Of a stretch of 51,459 nucleotides of DNA, positions 36,572-45,983 are shown piece after piece; the first letter of the stretch is position 1; each line of letters opens with the position of its first letter. The DNA lies in NCBI GenBank assembly GCA_031292305.1, contig JARLHJ010000031.1:1-51459 (forward strand), given 5' to 3'. The translations under genes were made by a program, and so were the position numbers. The DNA is from Candidatus Babeliales bacterium (lineage in GTDB: Bacteria; Babelota; Babeliae; Babelales; JABDEC01). The notes below the pieces were generated by a model. It was given only the letters and a program-made list of their open reading frames with translations. It was not told where the DNA came from and did not search any database.

Positions 36572-37036
36572 ATTATTAAAAACTACAAAATTATATTATA
36601 ATTGAATATAAAACAATATTATTTAACCGTCAAATGCCCCCCCATGAGCTACTCAAAGTTGCTGCAGGTAGGAATAATTTTATGAGCAGTATATTGAATC
36701 AAATGAAAGATTTTAACACTTTTTCAGTGGATGTCTTGCTATACTAAAGCATAGAGTATTGGTAACCATCACGGTATGAACTTAAAGGTGTATAAGAATT
36801 TACAATAAAATCATTTGACAATCCATTTAACGAAGACATGGTAATTATAGTTATATTTAAGTAGGCAACAGCCCCGTTAAGTTAAGAGTATCAACTTGTA
36901 TTTTTTTCCTTTTTATCTATACTTTTAAGAAGCTCGTTCTAGCCTTTTTATTCGTCTAGTCGAGTTTAAAAATAAACTTTGTAAATTTAAATTATCTCAA
37001 GGCCTTATTTAAAAATTTATCCAAAAAGGGCTATGC
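36572..37036. other. 465-base gap before gyrA without a convincing gene
   Basis: AT-rich except for islands such as a seven-C run near 36633 and GCAACAGCCCC at 36865-36875; the latter 11-mer also occurs at 35111-35121 upstream of the GH1 gene. A 21-codon frame from about 36681 is too short to support. It must hold the gyrA promoter and that of the minus gene; I could not choose boxes with confidence. Confidence 0.5.
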
Positions 37037-39649
37037 ATGGAAAATATTCCAAATAATAAAGATCTGCCAATATTAAATGATAAAGTTTCACCTGTTTTGA
37101 TCGAGCAGGAGCTTAAAAACTCATTCCTTGATTATGCAATGTCTGTGATTATTAGTCGTGCTTTGCCTGATGTGCGAGATGGGTTAAAGCCAGTTCATAG
37201 ACGTATTTTATATACCATGCATACGTTAGGTTTTCATTATAATAAGCCTTATCATAAATCGGTTCGTGTAGTCGGGGAAGCTCTGGGTAAGTACCATCCA
37301 CATGGTGATCAATCACTGTATGGCGCTATGGTTGGCCTAGTGCAGAATTTCTCTAAGCGTTATCCATTATTAGATGGACAAGGTAACTGGGGTTCAATCG
37401 ATGGCGATTCACCAGCTGCTATGCGTTATACAGAAGTTAGAATGGAAAAGGTTACTCAAGAAATCCTTGCAGATATAGATAAAGAAACAGTAGACTGGGT
37501 ACCAAACTTTGATGAATCTACAGTTGAACCTGTAATTTTACCAAGTAAGCTACCTAATTTATTAATTAACGGATCTTCTGGTATTGCAGTAGGCATGGCA
37601 ACAGATATGCCTCCTCATAATTTGGGTGAAGTAATCGATGCTTGTTTAGCTTATTTAGCTGATGAAAATGTTCCTGATGAAAAATTATTTGAATTAATTC
37701 CTGGACCTGATTTTCCAACAGCTGGTATAATTTGCGGTAGAGCTGGAATTGTAAAAGCTTATAAGACTGGACGTGGAAATTTAATTTTACGCGCGGTAAT
37801 TGATATTGAAGATACAAAAAAAGGCAAAGCTTTAGTTGTAAGTGAATTGCCATATCAAGTAAATAAATCTAATTTAATTATAAAAATTGCAGATTTAGTA
37901 AAAAATAAAATTATTGAAGGTATCTCTAATATTAGAGATGAATCAAATAAAAAAGGTATTCGCTTAGTTATAGAATTAAAACGTGATGAGATACCTGAAT
38001 TGATTTTAAATCAATTATATCAGTTTACATCATTGCAAACTTCTGTTTCTATTTTAATGCTAGCGCTTCTAGATAATAGACCACGAGTATTTACGCTACG
38101 TGAAATGATCCGTGAGTTTGTTCTTTATCGTCAAGAAATTGTTCATAAACGTACAGTTTATGATTTAAAAAAAGCTCAAGAACGTGAACACATATTAGCT
38201 GGCTTTATTATTGCATTACAAAATATTGATGAAATTGTAGCATTAATTAAAAAAGCAAATGACGCACATGAAGCAAGTGCAGCTTTAAATATGAGATTCC
38301 AATTTAGCGAAGAGCAATCTAAAGCTATCTTAGAAATGCGTTTACAAAGATTAACTGGTTTAGAACAAGAAAAAATTGCTAATGAAATGATAGAATTAAA
38401 AGAAGAAATAGCTTTCTTTAGATCTATTATTGGCGACAAGAATGTTTTAAATAATGAAATTGTAAAAGAGCTTACAAATATTAGAGCAAGTTATGCAGAC
38501 AAACGTTTGACCAGAATTGAAGGTCCGATTAATGCAATAACAGAAGCTGATCTTATACCACAAGAAGATGTAGTTGTTACATTAACCAAAAAAGGTTATG
38601 TAAAACGTGTACTTCTAGAAACTTATGGTGTGCAACATCGTGGTGGTAAAGGTAAAATGGGTATGGCTTCTTTAGATGATTCTGAAGATATTATCCAAGA
38701 CGTTTTTGTGGCCAAGACTCATGATGAGTTATTGTTCTTTACCAATTTAGGACGAATTTACAGCTTAAATGTTTATGAAGTTCCTGAAGCAGGTAGAATG
38801 GCTAAGGGTCGTGCTGTTGTTAACTTACTTTCTTTAGGTGCTGGCGAAAGCATAGTTAAATTATTATGCGCTAGTGATTTACAAAACAAAAAAATTGTAA
38901 TGGTTACAAAACAAGGCACAATCAAAAAAACCGATGCACAAGAATTTGCAAAAATTAGAGCAACAGGAATACGCGCAATTACATTACATGAAGGTGATGA
39001 ATTAGTATTCTGTGATCTAAGTTCAGGAACAGATACAATAATATTGGCAACTGCTAATGGTCAAGGAATTAGATTTAAAGAAGAAGAAGTCCGTACCATG
39101 GGTAGACAAGCGGCTGGTGTTATTGGAATTAGGCTTAAAAAAGGTGACTTTGTGGTCGGAATGGAAATCATTTCTGACAATACTAAAGATATATTATTTG
39201 CCACTGAAAATGGCTTTGGTAAGCGTGTAAGTGTTGAAGACTTTAGAGTTGCGCATAGAGCTGGACAAGGTGTAAAAACCATACCAACTACTAAACGTAA
39301 TGGTAAAGTAATTGGCCTTGCATTAGTAACTGATAATACTGACATATTATTAATCGATGCAGCTGGAAAAATAATCAGATTGCCATCAACAGAAATCCGT
39401 ACTATGGGACGTCAAGCTGCTGGTGTAAGATTAATACGTATGACAGAAGATCAAAAACTAACTTCAATTGTTGCAATTGATAAAAGCGACATGGAATCTT
39501 CATCAGATGATTCTGTAAGCAAAATACCAACTGCAAAAATAGAAAATCTTGCGCCTGACTTGTCCCAAGAAGCTGAAGATTTAGAAAATCAAAGTGATTT
39601 GGATGAATTGGAACAAGAAGAAATAATAGAAGAAGAAAACGCAGAGTAA
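37037..39649 (+). CDS. gyrA: DNA gyrase subunit A
   Basis: An 870-residue subunit that cuts and rejoins DNA in the GyrA2GyrB2 enzyme introducing negative supercoils. RALPDVRDGLKPVHRR is at 41-56, and the catalytic tyrosine is Y131 (AAMRYTE). The C-terminal beta-pinwheel has the gyrase box as QHRGGKG at 533-539 (consensus QRRGGKG), which favours GyrA over ParC. The tail after about 825 is strongly acidic. In the quinolone region, HPHGDQSLYG has Gln92 and Gly96 where E. coli has Ser83 and Asp87. A strong terminator follows. gyrB is not in the window. Confidence 0.97.
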   Translation: MENIPNNKDLPILNDKVSPVLIEQELKNSFLDYAMSVIISRALPDVRDGLKPVHRRILYTMHTLGFHYNKPYHKSVRVVGEALGKYHPHGDQSLYGAMVGLVQNFSKRYPLLDGQGNWGSIDGDSPAAMRYTEVRMEKVTQEILADIDKETVDWVPNFDESTVEPVILPSKLPNLLINGSSGIAVGMATDMPPHNLGEVIDACLAYLADENVPDEKLFELIPGPDFPTAGIICGRAGIVKAYKTGRGNLILRAVIDIEDTKKGKALVVSELPYQVNKSNLIIKIADLVKNKIIEGISNIRDESNKKGIRLVIELKRDEIPELILNQLYQFTSLQTSVSILMLALLDNRPRVFTLREMIREFVLYRQEIVHKRTVYDLKKAQEREHILAGFIIALQNIDEIVALIKKANDAHEASAALNMRFQFSEEQSKAILEMRLQRLTGLEQEKIANEMIELKEEIAFFRSIIGDKNVLNNEIVKELTNIRASYADKRLTRIEGPINAITEADLIPQEDVVVTLTKKGYVKRVLLETYGVQHRGGKGKMGMASLDDSEDIIQDVFVAKTHDELLFFTNLGRIYSLNVYEVPEAGRMAKGRAVVNLLSLGAGESIVKLLCASDLQNKKIVMVTKQGTIKKTDAQEFAKIRATGIRAITLHEGDELVFCDLSSGTDTIILATANGQGIRFKEEEVRTMGRQAAGVIGIRLKKGDFVVGMEIISDNTKDILFATENGFGKRVSVEDFRVAHRAGQGVKTIPTTKRNGKVIGLALVTDNTDILLIDAAGKIIRLPSTEIRTMGRQAAGVRLIRMTEDQKLTSIVAIDKSDMESSSDDSVSKIPTAKIENLAPDLSQEAEDLENQSDLDELEQEEIIEEENAE

Positions 39650-39671
39650 TTAACTTGCGATAATTAAATTT

Positions 39672-39711
39672 ACATGCCGAGTAATCTGTGAAAGCAGATT
39701 GCTCGGCATGT
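39672..39711 (+). terminator. intrinsic terminator of gyrA
   Basis: ACATGCCGAG-T-AATCTG (39672-39688) pairs with CAGATT-G-CTCGGCATGT (39695-39711), 17 pairs with one T-G, loop TGAAAG, followed by TTTT. It separates gyrA from the phosphatase cluster. Confidence 0.88.
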
Positions 39712-39730
39712 TTTTATGTTAGGGGTTAGT

Positions 39731-40693
39731 ATGTTTAAAAAATTATTTTTAGTTTGTGCTTATATTCTTTCATTAAATGCTGCAGACCCAGTTCCCGTTA
39801 ATCAAAAGCCTTATGTTGTTTTTCGTGATCAAGGAAAATGTGATTATATGCAAGATAGATCATGTGCAATTATAGAAAGTGATCATGCATTTTTTGGTGT
39901 ATTTGATGGCCATGGTACTAAAGAAGAAGGGCATGTAATTGCAGATTTTCTTTCTAAAAATTTATATAAAAATGTTATTGCTCATGGCATGCAAGAAGGT
40001 TTTGTAAATTGTGATTTACAAATGACTGAAGAGCTAGCCGATAATATAATGAATCGTGAAGGTTCTACGTCATCTGTTGTATTAATTAAAGAGAATAAAA
40101 TCCAAGTTGGCCATGTTGGCGATTCAAAAATTGTTCTTATAAGAAATAATGAAGTGATTGAATTAACAAATGATCATACACCAGATGATAAAGACCCAGA
40201 ATATCAAAGAATTAAAATTTTAGCTGAACAAAATAATAAAGATTTTAAAAATATTATTAGAAAATATGGACATGAATGGTATGTTATATCTATAGAACAT
40301 AATAGTGCTTTAACAATGACTCGAGCTTTTGGGGATAGAAACTATTCACCTTATGTGATACCAACTCCTGAAATTAATGTTTTGGATCAAACAACTGAAG
40401 ATGAATTTTTAATATTAGCAACTGATGGTATTTGGGACGCTTTGAAACCTCAAGATGTATGGGATATTTTAAAATCATATCGTGATTGGGCGTTTGGCGG
40501 TCAACGTGTCTTAAGTACTGCAAAAACATATTGGCAAATGGGTGGCGACAGAATAGATAATATAGAAATTGTTGTGGTCAATTTAAAGTTACTTAAAGAA
40601 CAGCAAAAACAAAAAGCATTATCTCGAATAATTCAAGAAGCTAATGAAGATGAAGAAGATTATCAGTTGCCACAATTTCATGAAGAAGATTAA
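39731..40693 (+). CDS. exported PP2C-type phosphatase (cluster 2, first copy)
   Basis: ATG 39731 is preferred over 39716 (AGGGG lies six bases before it); 320 residues. Signal peptide MFKKLFLVCAYILSLNAA is followed by DPVPVNQKPYVVF, a propeptide-like stretch shared with the next copies. PP2C motifs are complete: DYMQDRSCA, GVFDGHGTKEEGH, GSTSSVVLI, VGHVGDSKIVLI, TMTRAFGD, LATDGIWDA, RIDNIEIVVVNLK. The catalytic aspartates are intact. An acidic tail (EANEDEEDYQ) ends the protein. First gene of a run of four PP2C genes plus dprA. Confidence 0.92.
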   Translation: MFKKLFLVCAYILSLNAADPVPVNQKPYVVFRDQGKCDYMQDRSCAIIESDHAFFGVFDGHGTKEEGHVIADFLSKNLYKNVIAHGMQEGFVNCDLQMTEELADNIMNREGSTSSVVLIKENKIQVGHVGDSKIVLIRNNEVIELTNDHTPDDKDPEYQRIKILAEQNNKDFKNIIRKYGHEWYVISIEHNSALTMTRAFGDRNYSPYVIPTPEINVLDQTTEDEFLILATDGIWDALKPQDVWDILKSYRDWAFGGQRVLSTAKTYWQMGGDRIDNIEIVVVNLKLLKEQQKQKALSRIIQEANEDEEDYQLPQFHEED

Positions 40694-40727
40694 TAATATT
40701 TATTAGAATGTTTCGGGGGTTTTTTAG

Positions 40728-42554
40728 GTGTTTATAAAAAAGTTACTTATTTTAGCTAGCCTTTCTATTCTCTCATTAAATTGTGCAGAGCAATTCCCAC
40801 TTAATCAATTGCCATATGTTGTTTTTAGCAATCTTGACAGAGATGATATAATCTTTGATAGATCTTGCGCGATCGTAAATCATCAACATGCATTTTTTGG
40901 AATTTTTAATGGATATGGCTTCCAGCAAAAAGGGCATATTGTTTCAGAATATATTTCTAAAAGCTTATATAAAAATGTTGTTGAGTATGGCATTCAAGAA
41001 GGTTTTGCCCAAACCGATAAGCAAATGATTCAAGAACTTAATAAAGAAGTTATCGCAGTGCATGGTTCTACTGCATCTGTAGCCTTTATAAAAGATAATA
41101 AAATTAATATTGGCCATATAGGTGATTCGGCAATTCATATTGTAACCAAAGATAAAGTATTGCAATTATCTCATCAAGATTTTATACAACATTCAAATGA
41201 AATGTTTGGATCTGAAGAATTTAAAAGAGTTATGGATTTATTCTATAAGAATAATATTAATCAGACGAATATTTCAATAGCTTTTGTTAGCAATATTTTA
41301 TTTTTTTATTATTTGCAAAATAAAATATCATTAACACGTAGTTTTGGTTATAGGCAATTTTCTCCATATATGATTTCTACACCACATCTAACTACTTTTG
41401 ATATTAATGATGAAAATAATTTTTTAGTTTTAACATCTTCTGTATGCCTAGAATCAATCAAATATGAAATTTTTAATATTTTGCAAACAAATAATAATTG
41501 GAGAGATAATTGTCAAAAAGTATCAGAGATAATAAAAAGTTACGAATCAACTACTGACAACATTCAAGTTATAATTATTAATTTAAAATTATTAAATGAA
41601 TACTTTCAAAAACCTATAAATCAAATTGAAAATGCAAAAAAAATTCAAGAATCAAATACTATAAGATGTGGCGTAGCAATTTCTGCAAACGGTAAACTAA
41701 TGCAAGATGCACATAAAATAGAAATATCAAAAGACCATGATTATTTTGGAGTGTTTGATGGTCATGGCAGAAGTGGTGGCAGTATAGCCAAATACCTAGC
41801 TAAAAATTTACATACACAAATTTGTTCTAATTTGAGCTATAATATTTCTACTGTTATACCGGGCGCTTTTAAAGCAATAAATGATAAAATTAAAGAATTG
41901 CATTTTTCTTCTGATAATGAATCATATTATGATTCTGATGATGAAATAGACTATCGCAAAAGCCAATCTACTTTCCAAAGCGGGTCTACAGGTTCTATTG
42001 TTTTAATTATAGATGATAATATTCATGTTGGTTGGGTAGGTGATTCTACAACGATGTTTGCACGGGGTAGCGAATTTGAGTGTACCCAAGACCATAGAAT
42101 GGTTCTTAATAATCCAGAGTATAATAGAATTTATAACTTACACCAGGATCGCCATAAAAATTGCCGAAAAAATTGCCAAGTCAGACGACAAGATATTTTA
42201 GTGCCTACTAAACAAGCAGATTATTTTAGACTTGGTAGTGAAAAAATTAAGATTGGTAGTTTGGCTATCTCAAGAGGGTTCGGTGATTTTGCGTGTATGC
42301 CTTATCTAATAGAAACTCCAGATATATTAAGTTATAATAAAGCAGATATAGATTTTATTATTATGGCAAGTGATGGCTTATGGGATGTTGTTAGCCGTCA
42401 AGGTGCATTTAACTATGTCAAGAGCATGTTAGCTTCCGGTAAAGGTTGTCAAGAAACAGCAACAGGTTTATTAAATGCTGCGTTGGGATACTGGAAAGGC
42501 TATCAACACAAAGACAATATTACAGTCATAGTTATTAATTTAAAAAATAAATAA
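40728..42554 (+). CDS. exported double PP2C protein: dead N-terminal domain fused to an intact C-terminal domain
   Basis: A 608-residue protein starting at GTG 40728 (no in-frame ATG fits; GGGGG lies 12 bases upstream). Signal peptide about 1-20. Domain 1 (about 20-295) aligns to the neighbouring copies (FPLNQLPYVVF, RSCAIV, HIGDSAIHIV, LTRSFGYRQFSPY) but DGHG is NGYG (IFNGYGF) and A-T-D-G is LTSSVCLES, so two metal ligands are lost. Domain 2 (about 305-606) is intact: MQDAHK, GVFDGHGRSGG, GSTGSIVLI, GWVGDSTTMF, ISRGFGDF, MASDGLWDV, KDNITVIVINLK. The dead half may regulate or bind substrate (inference). Confidence 0.9.
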   Translation: MFIKKLLILASLSILSLNCAEQFPLNQLPYVVFSNLDRDDIIFDRSCAIVNHQHAFFGIFNGYGFQQKGHIVSEYISKSLYKNVVEYGIQEGFAQTDKQMIQELNKEVIAVHGSTASVAFIKDNKINIGHIGDSAIHIVTKDKVLQLSHQDFIQHSNEMFGSEEFKRVMDLFYKNNINQTNISIAFVSNILFFYYLQNKISLTRSFGYRQFSPYMISTPHLTTFDINDENNFLVLTSSVCLESIKYEIFNILQTNNNWRDNCQKVSEIIKSYESTTDNIQVIIINLKLLNEYFQKPINQIENAKKIQESNTIRCGVAISANGKLMQDAHKIEISKDHDYFGVFDGHGRSGGSIAKYLAKNLHTQICSNLSYNISTVIPGAFKAINDKIKELHFSSDNESYYDSDDEIDYRKSQSTFQSGSTGSIVLIIDDNIHVGWVGDSTTMFARGSEFECTQDHRMVLNNPEYNRIYNLHQDRHKNCRKNCQVRRQDILVPTKQADYFRLGSEKIKIGSLAISRGFGDFACMPYLIETPDILSYNKADIDFIIMASDGLWDVVSRQGAFNYVKSMLASGKGCQETATGLLNAALGYWKGYQHKDNITVIVINLKNK

Positions 42555-42580
42555 TAAAAAAATAGTTTATTAGGGGCTTC

Positions 42581-43570
42581 ATGGTTAATAAAAATTTATT
42601 TATAATGCTTTTAGTTGTAAATCTATCATTAAATGCAGCAGACCCAGTTCCTGTTAATCAATTGCCTTATGTTGTCTTTAGTGACCCAGGCACAAATGAT
42701 TATATGCAAGATAGATCTTGTGCTGTTGTAGAAGATGGCCATGCATTTTTTGGTGTTTTTGATGGCCATGGATCTACAGAGAATGGACATTTAGTAGCAG
42801 AGTTTGCTTCTAAAAATTTATATGCAAACATTATGAAGCATAAAATGAAAAAAGGTTTTGAGCACACAGATGCACAAATGAGAAATGAAATAGATAAAGA
42901 TGTTATAGGAAAGAATGGTTCAACTGCATCTGTCGCTTTAATTAAAGATAATAAAATTTACATTGGCCATGTTGGAGATTCAAAAATTGTTTTAGTCAAA
43001 AAAAAGGGCAAAAACGTAATTGAGCTGACTCATGATCACAATACCAATCCTGAAAAAAACGACTTTGAGTTTAAAAGAATACAAAAATTAGCTGCTGATA
43101 ATAATATTGATTTTGAAGATGTTAGTTGTTTTTTAAATAATAAATGGTTTGTATCTAACGGAAATAACATGTTGAGTATGTCTCGTGCTTTTGGGGATAA
43201 AGAATATTCTCCATATATCATAGCAGAACCTGAGGCACATTATCGTGAAATTACAGATGAAGATGAATTTTTGGTATTAGCAACTGATGGGCTATGGGAT
43301 ACGTTAATAATACCCAGTGACAATGAAACTAAGCAGCGCCAGCTTAATTATGTTGGAGCTTTTTTAAGGTCAAAAGAAAATTGGCAAGATGGAGCAAAAG
43401 CTTTATTTAATTATGCACTTGAATGTTGGGCTACTTCTAAAAATGGATCAGATAATATTGAGATTGTTGTAGTGAATTTAAAATTATTAAAAGAGCAACA
43501 AGCAGTAAAAGATATTAAAGAATTAAATGGTCTTATGAGAAATATTAATTGCTCGCAAGAAAGTAAGTAA
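42581..43570 (+). CDS. exported PP2C-type phosphatase (cluster 2, third gene)
   Basis: A 329-residue protein with signal peptide MVNKNLFIMLLVVNLSLNAA followed by DPVPVNQLPYVVF, almost the same as in the copy at 39731. Motifs intact: DYMQDRSCA, GVFDGHGSTENGH, GSTASVALI, IGHVGDSKIVLV, SMSRAFGD, LATDGLWDT, GSDNIEIVVVNLK. A GGGG ribosome site precedes it. It shares a 32-base identical tract (42745-42776) with the next gene at the DGHG coding region, a sign of recent duplication or gene conversion. Confidence 0.92.
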   Translation: MVNKNLFIMLLVVNLSLNAADPVPVNQLPYVVFSDPGTNDYMQDRSCAVVEDGHAFFGVFDGHGSTENGHLVAEFASKNLYANIMKHKMKKGFEHTDAQMRNEIDKDVIGKNGSTASVALIKDNKIYIGHVGDSKIVLVKKKGKNVIELTHDHNTNPEKNDFEFKRIQKLAADNNIDFEDVSCFLNNKWFVSNGNNMLSMSRAFGDKEYSPYIIAEPEAHYREITDEDEFLVLATDGLWDTLIIPSDNETKQRQLNYVGAFLRSKENWQDGAKALFNYALECWATSKNGSDNIEIVVVNLKLLKEQQAVKDIKELNGLMRNINCSQESK

Positions 43571-43604
43571 TTAATAAAAAAGTATTTATGTTATATGGGG
43601 GATC

Positions 43605-44549
43605 ATGTTTTTAAAAAAATTATTTATATATTCTTTGTTATGTTTAGGTCTAAGTGCTGCAGATATAAAGTATGGCGTGATTTCTGATAATGGTGGAAAG
43701 CCATTTATGCAAGATAGATATAGAGTTAATATAAATAAAAGCCAGATATTTTTTGGTGTTTTTGATGGCCATGGATCTAATGAAGATGGCCATATGGTAG
43801 CTGAACTTGTATCAAGTAGAATTTATCGCAATATAGTTAAAGATAATATTTATTTTAAAGCGAACAAGATACTTCAAGCAATTGTATTAGGTTTTCAAAA
43901 AACTAACGATGAACTTCCAGATTATCAAGAAATAAAAAAAAATGGATCAACTGGATCGGTAGTTTTAATAAAAAACAATCGATTGTATTATGGTTATGTT
44001 GGAGATTCTAAAATAGTAGTAGCTAGTAAAAATAGTTATTCAGAATCTATTGATCATAAAATGATAGGCAATGGTGATAGTTTTAGTGATGAATATCATC
44101 GCATTAAAGCATTAGCGATTAAAAATGAAATAGATTACAGTTATTTTATTAAAGAAAGTCGATCAAAAGAAAACTTTTTTAGATTAACTGTCCCTTGGAG
44201 TTCTAAAAGGCTAGCAATGACAAGGTCGTTTGGGGATAAAGAACTTCATCCATATTTAATTTCAGAGCCTGATGTCCATTCTATTTTTATTAATGATGCA
44301 GAGTTTGTAATCATAGCAAGCGATGGTCTATGGGATGTGGTATCTGCTTCTGAAGCTATTAACATAGTGGAACGTGAAAATATTCATGTTCATAAAATTA
44401 ATTGTAAAATAGCTGCTGTAAAATTAGTCAAATTAGCTTTGCAAAGATGGCAAGCTCATAGTTCTAAAGCCGATAATATTACAGTCATGGTTATAGATTT
44501 AAAACAGTTTCATAAAAATAAAGTTAAAGATTTAATTTCCAATGAATAA
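43605..44549 (+). CDS. exported PP2C-type phosphatase (cluster 2, last copy), overlapping dprA
   Basis: A 314-residue protein with signal peptide MFLKKLFIYSLLCLGLSAA. It lacks the DPVPVNQ stretch of its neighbours; the fold starts right away with IKYGVISDNGGKPFMQDRYR. Motifs intact: GVFDGHGSNEDGH, GSTGSVVLI, YGYVGDSKIVVA, AMTRSFGD, IASDGLWDV, KADNITVMVIDLK. A GGGGG ribosome site is present. Its last eight bases overlap the dprA start, so dprA translation depends on this operon. Confidence 0.92.
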   Translation: MFLKKLFIYSLLCLGLSAADIKYGVISDNGGKPFMQDRYRVNINKSQIFFGVFDGHGSNEDGHMVAELVSSRIYRNIVKDNIYFKANKILQAIVLGFQKTNDELPDYQEIKKNGSTGSVVLIKNNRLYYGYVGDSKIVVASKNSYSESIDHKMIGNGDSFSDEYHRIKALAIKNEIDYSYFIKESRSKENFFRLTVPWSSKRLAMTRSFGDKELHPYLISEPDVHSIFINDAEFVIIASDGLWDVVSASEAINIVERENIHVHKINCKIAAVKLVKLALQRWQAHSSKADNITVMVIDLKQFHKNKVKDLISNE

Positions 44550-45675
44550 ACAACAAATAATTTTACATTTATCTTTGATTAATGGAGTGGGTCCAACCAC
44601 TGCCTGGAGATTGTTGCAAATTTTATCGACCCAACAAGATTTTCTTAATTTATATAATTTAAGTTCTTTGGAACTTGGTTTTAAATTCGGGTTACCACCA
44701 AAAGTAAGTTCTTTAATTTATGAAGGTTTAAAAGATAAATCATCTTTAGAGTTAGAATTAAAACTAATTGAAAAACATAAAATTAATTGGATTACTTTAA
44801 TAGATGAAGAATATCCAGCAATTTTAAAAAACAGTTATTTACCTCCTTTAGTTATCTATTATAAAGGGTCAAATATATTTAAAGAAAAATCGATAGCAGT
44901 AATAGGTTCACGTAAAATAAATGATTATGGCATTAGAGCTATTAACAAGATAGTGCCTGAGTTAGTTAAAAATGATTGGGTAATAATAAGTGGCGGTGCA
45001 ATTGGTGCTGATACAAAAGCCCATGAAACTGCTGTAAAAGCTGGTGGTAAAACTGTGGCGATTTTAGGATCAGGTCTTTTGCATCCATATCCATATTCTA
45101 ATCTACGATTATTTGAAGAAATTATTGCAAAGGGTGGGGCAATAATTAGTTCTTTTCATTTAAACATGCAACCATTTGCGAGTAACTTTCCAGCCCGCAA
45201 TAGAATCATTGCAGGTATTTCTAAAGGTTGCTTGGTTGTGCAAGCTGCTATAAAAAGTGGTACACGTATAACAGCTACATTTGCTTTAGAACAAGGCAAA
45301 GAGGTCTTTGCGATTCCTGGTTCAATAGAAGATGAATTAAGTGCCGGTTGTCATGTTTTGATTAAAGAAGGGGCTAAACTAGTCCATTCAGCCCAAGATA
45401 TTTTCATAGAATTTGGCGAGGCAGACAAAGAAAGCCATACTGTCCAGGCTAAAAAAGAATTTAATCCTCCGGTAGTGAGTGCTTTTGAAGCAATTGTATC
45501 GAGCCATCAGCCAGAAGAAGAAGAGCTGGTTAAGCTATGCTACCTGCCTGCATCAATAGATGAATTGTTAGAAAAGACAGGTTTGAACCTGCAAGAGCTG
45601 CAATCTAAGCTGTTTGAGCTAGAATTAGACGATAAAATTAAACAAGATTTTGCAGGAATGTGGCAAAAAATTTAA
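44542..45675 (+). CDS. dprA: DNA-processing protein DprA
   Basis: A 377-residue protein that loads RecA on incoming single-stranded DNA during transformation. An N-terminal helix-hairpin-helix-like part (about 1-75) is followed by the Rossmann core: IAVIGSRKINDYG, ISGGAIGADTKAHETA, VAILGSGLLHPYP, FPARNRIIAGIS, ALEQGKEVFAIPG. The C-terminal winged-helix domain (about 315-377) ends DFAGMWQKI. Full length. It overlaps the last PP2C gene by eight bases. Its last ten codons reappear at 49185-49214. Confidence 0.95.
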   Translation: MNKQQIILHLSLINGVGPTTAWRLLQILSTQQDFLNLYNLSSLELGFKFGLPPKVSSLIYEGLKDKSSLELELKLIEKHKINWITLIDEEYPAILKNSYLPPLVIYYKGSNIFKEKSIAVIGSRKINDYGIRAINKIVPELVKNDWVIISGGAIGADTKAHETAVKAGGKTVAILGSGLLHPYPYSNLRLFEEIIAKGGAIISSFHLNMQPFASNFPARNRIIAGISKGCLVVQAAIKSGTRITATFALEQGKEVFAIPGSIEDELSAGCHVLIKEGAKLVHSAQDIFIEFGEADKESHTVQAKKEFNPPVVSAFEAIVSSHQPEEEELVKLCYLPASIDELLEKTGLNLQELQSKLFELELDDKIKQDFAGMWQKI

Positions 45676-45676
45676 T

Positions 45677-45973
45677 TTATATACATGTACATTCCACTGA
45701 AGGCAATTCAGAATCATAACCTTCTTGACCTGCAGGAATTACAACATAATCATCAGTAAATTTTTTACCATTTGCTTCACATTCAGTTTTGCATTGTTGT
45801 TTAATTAATTCAGTATTGTTTTCTTGGCCTTTTTGAATTGTTATAACATTTACAGAATTCAGATTGTCATCATCAAGCAATTCTGTAGCATCAGTTTCTA
45901 CCGTATCACTTGTATAGTTATTCGTGATGGTAACCATGTTTAAAATTAAAAACATATAAATTAAATTTTTCAT
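45677..45973 (-). CDS. small exported protein with a C-terminal cysteine mini-domain
   Basis: The frame opens at 46024 inside the next gene, but ATG 45973 has AGGA six bases upstream and starts a signal peptide (MKNLIYMFLILNMVTITNN); 98 residues. An acidic middle part is followed by LIKQQCKTECEANGKKF and, at the very end, VECTCI. QCKTE...C-x-C at the end also closes the protein at 6574-7560. Two disulfides are likely. It is 10 bases downstream of the 988-residue protein gene, on the same transcript. The stops of this gene and dprA are adjacent. Confidence 0.7.
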   Translation of the reverse strand: MKNLIYMFLILNMVTITNNYTSDTVETDATELLDDDNLNSVNVITIQKGQENNTELIKQQCKTECEANGKKFTDDYVVIPAGQEGYDSELPSVECTCI

Positions 45974-45983
45974 TAAGTTCCTT

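Noticed and set aside
36681-36746. 21-codon frame with an AGG-containing upstream sequence
   Set aside because: No signal peptide, no conservation evidence and too short to support.
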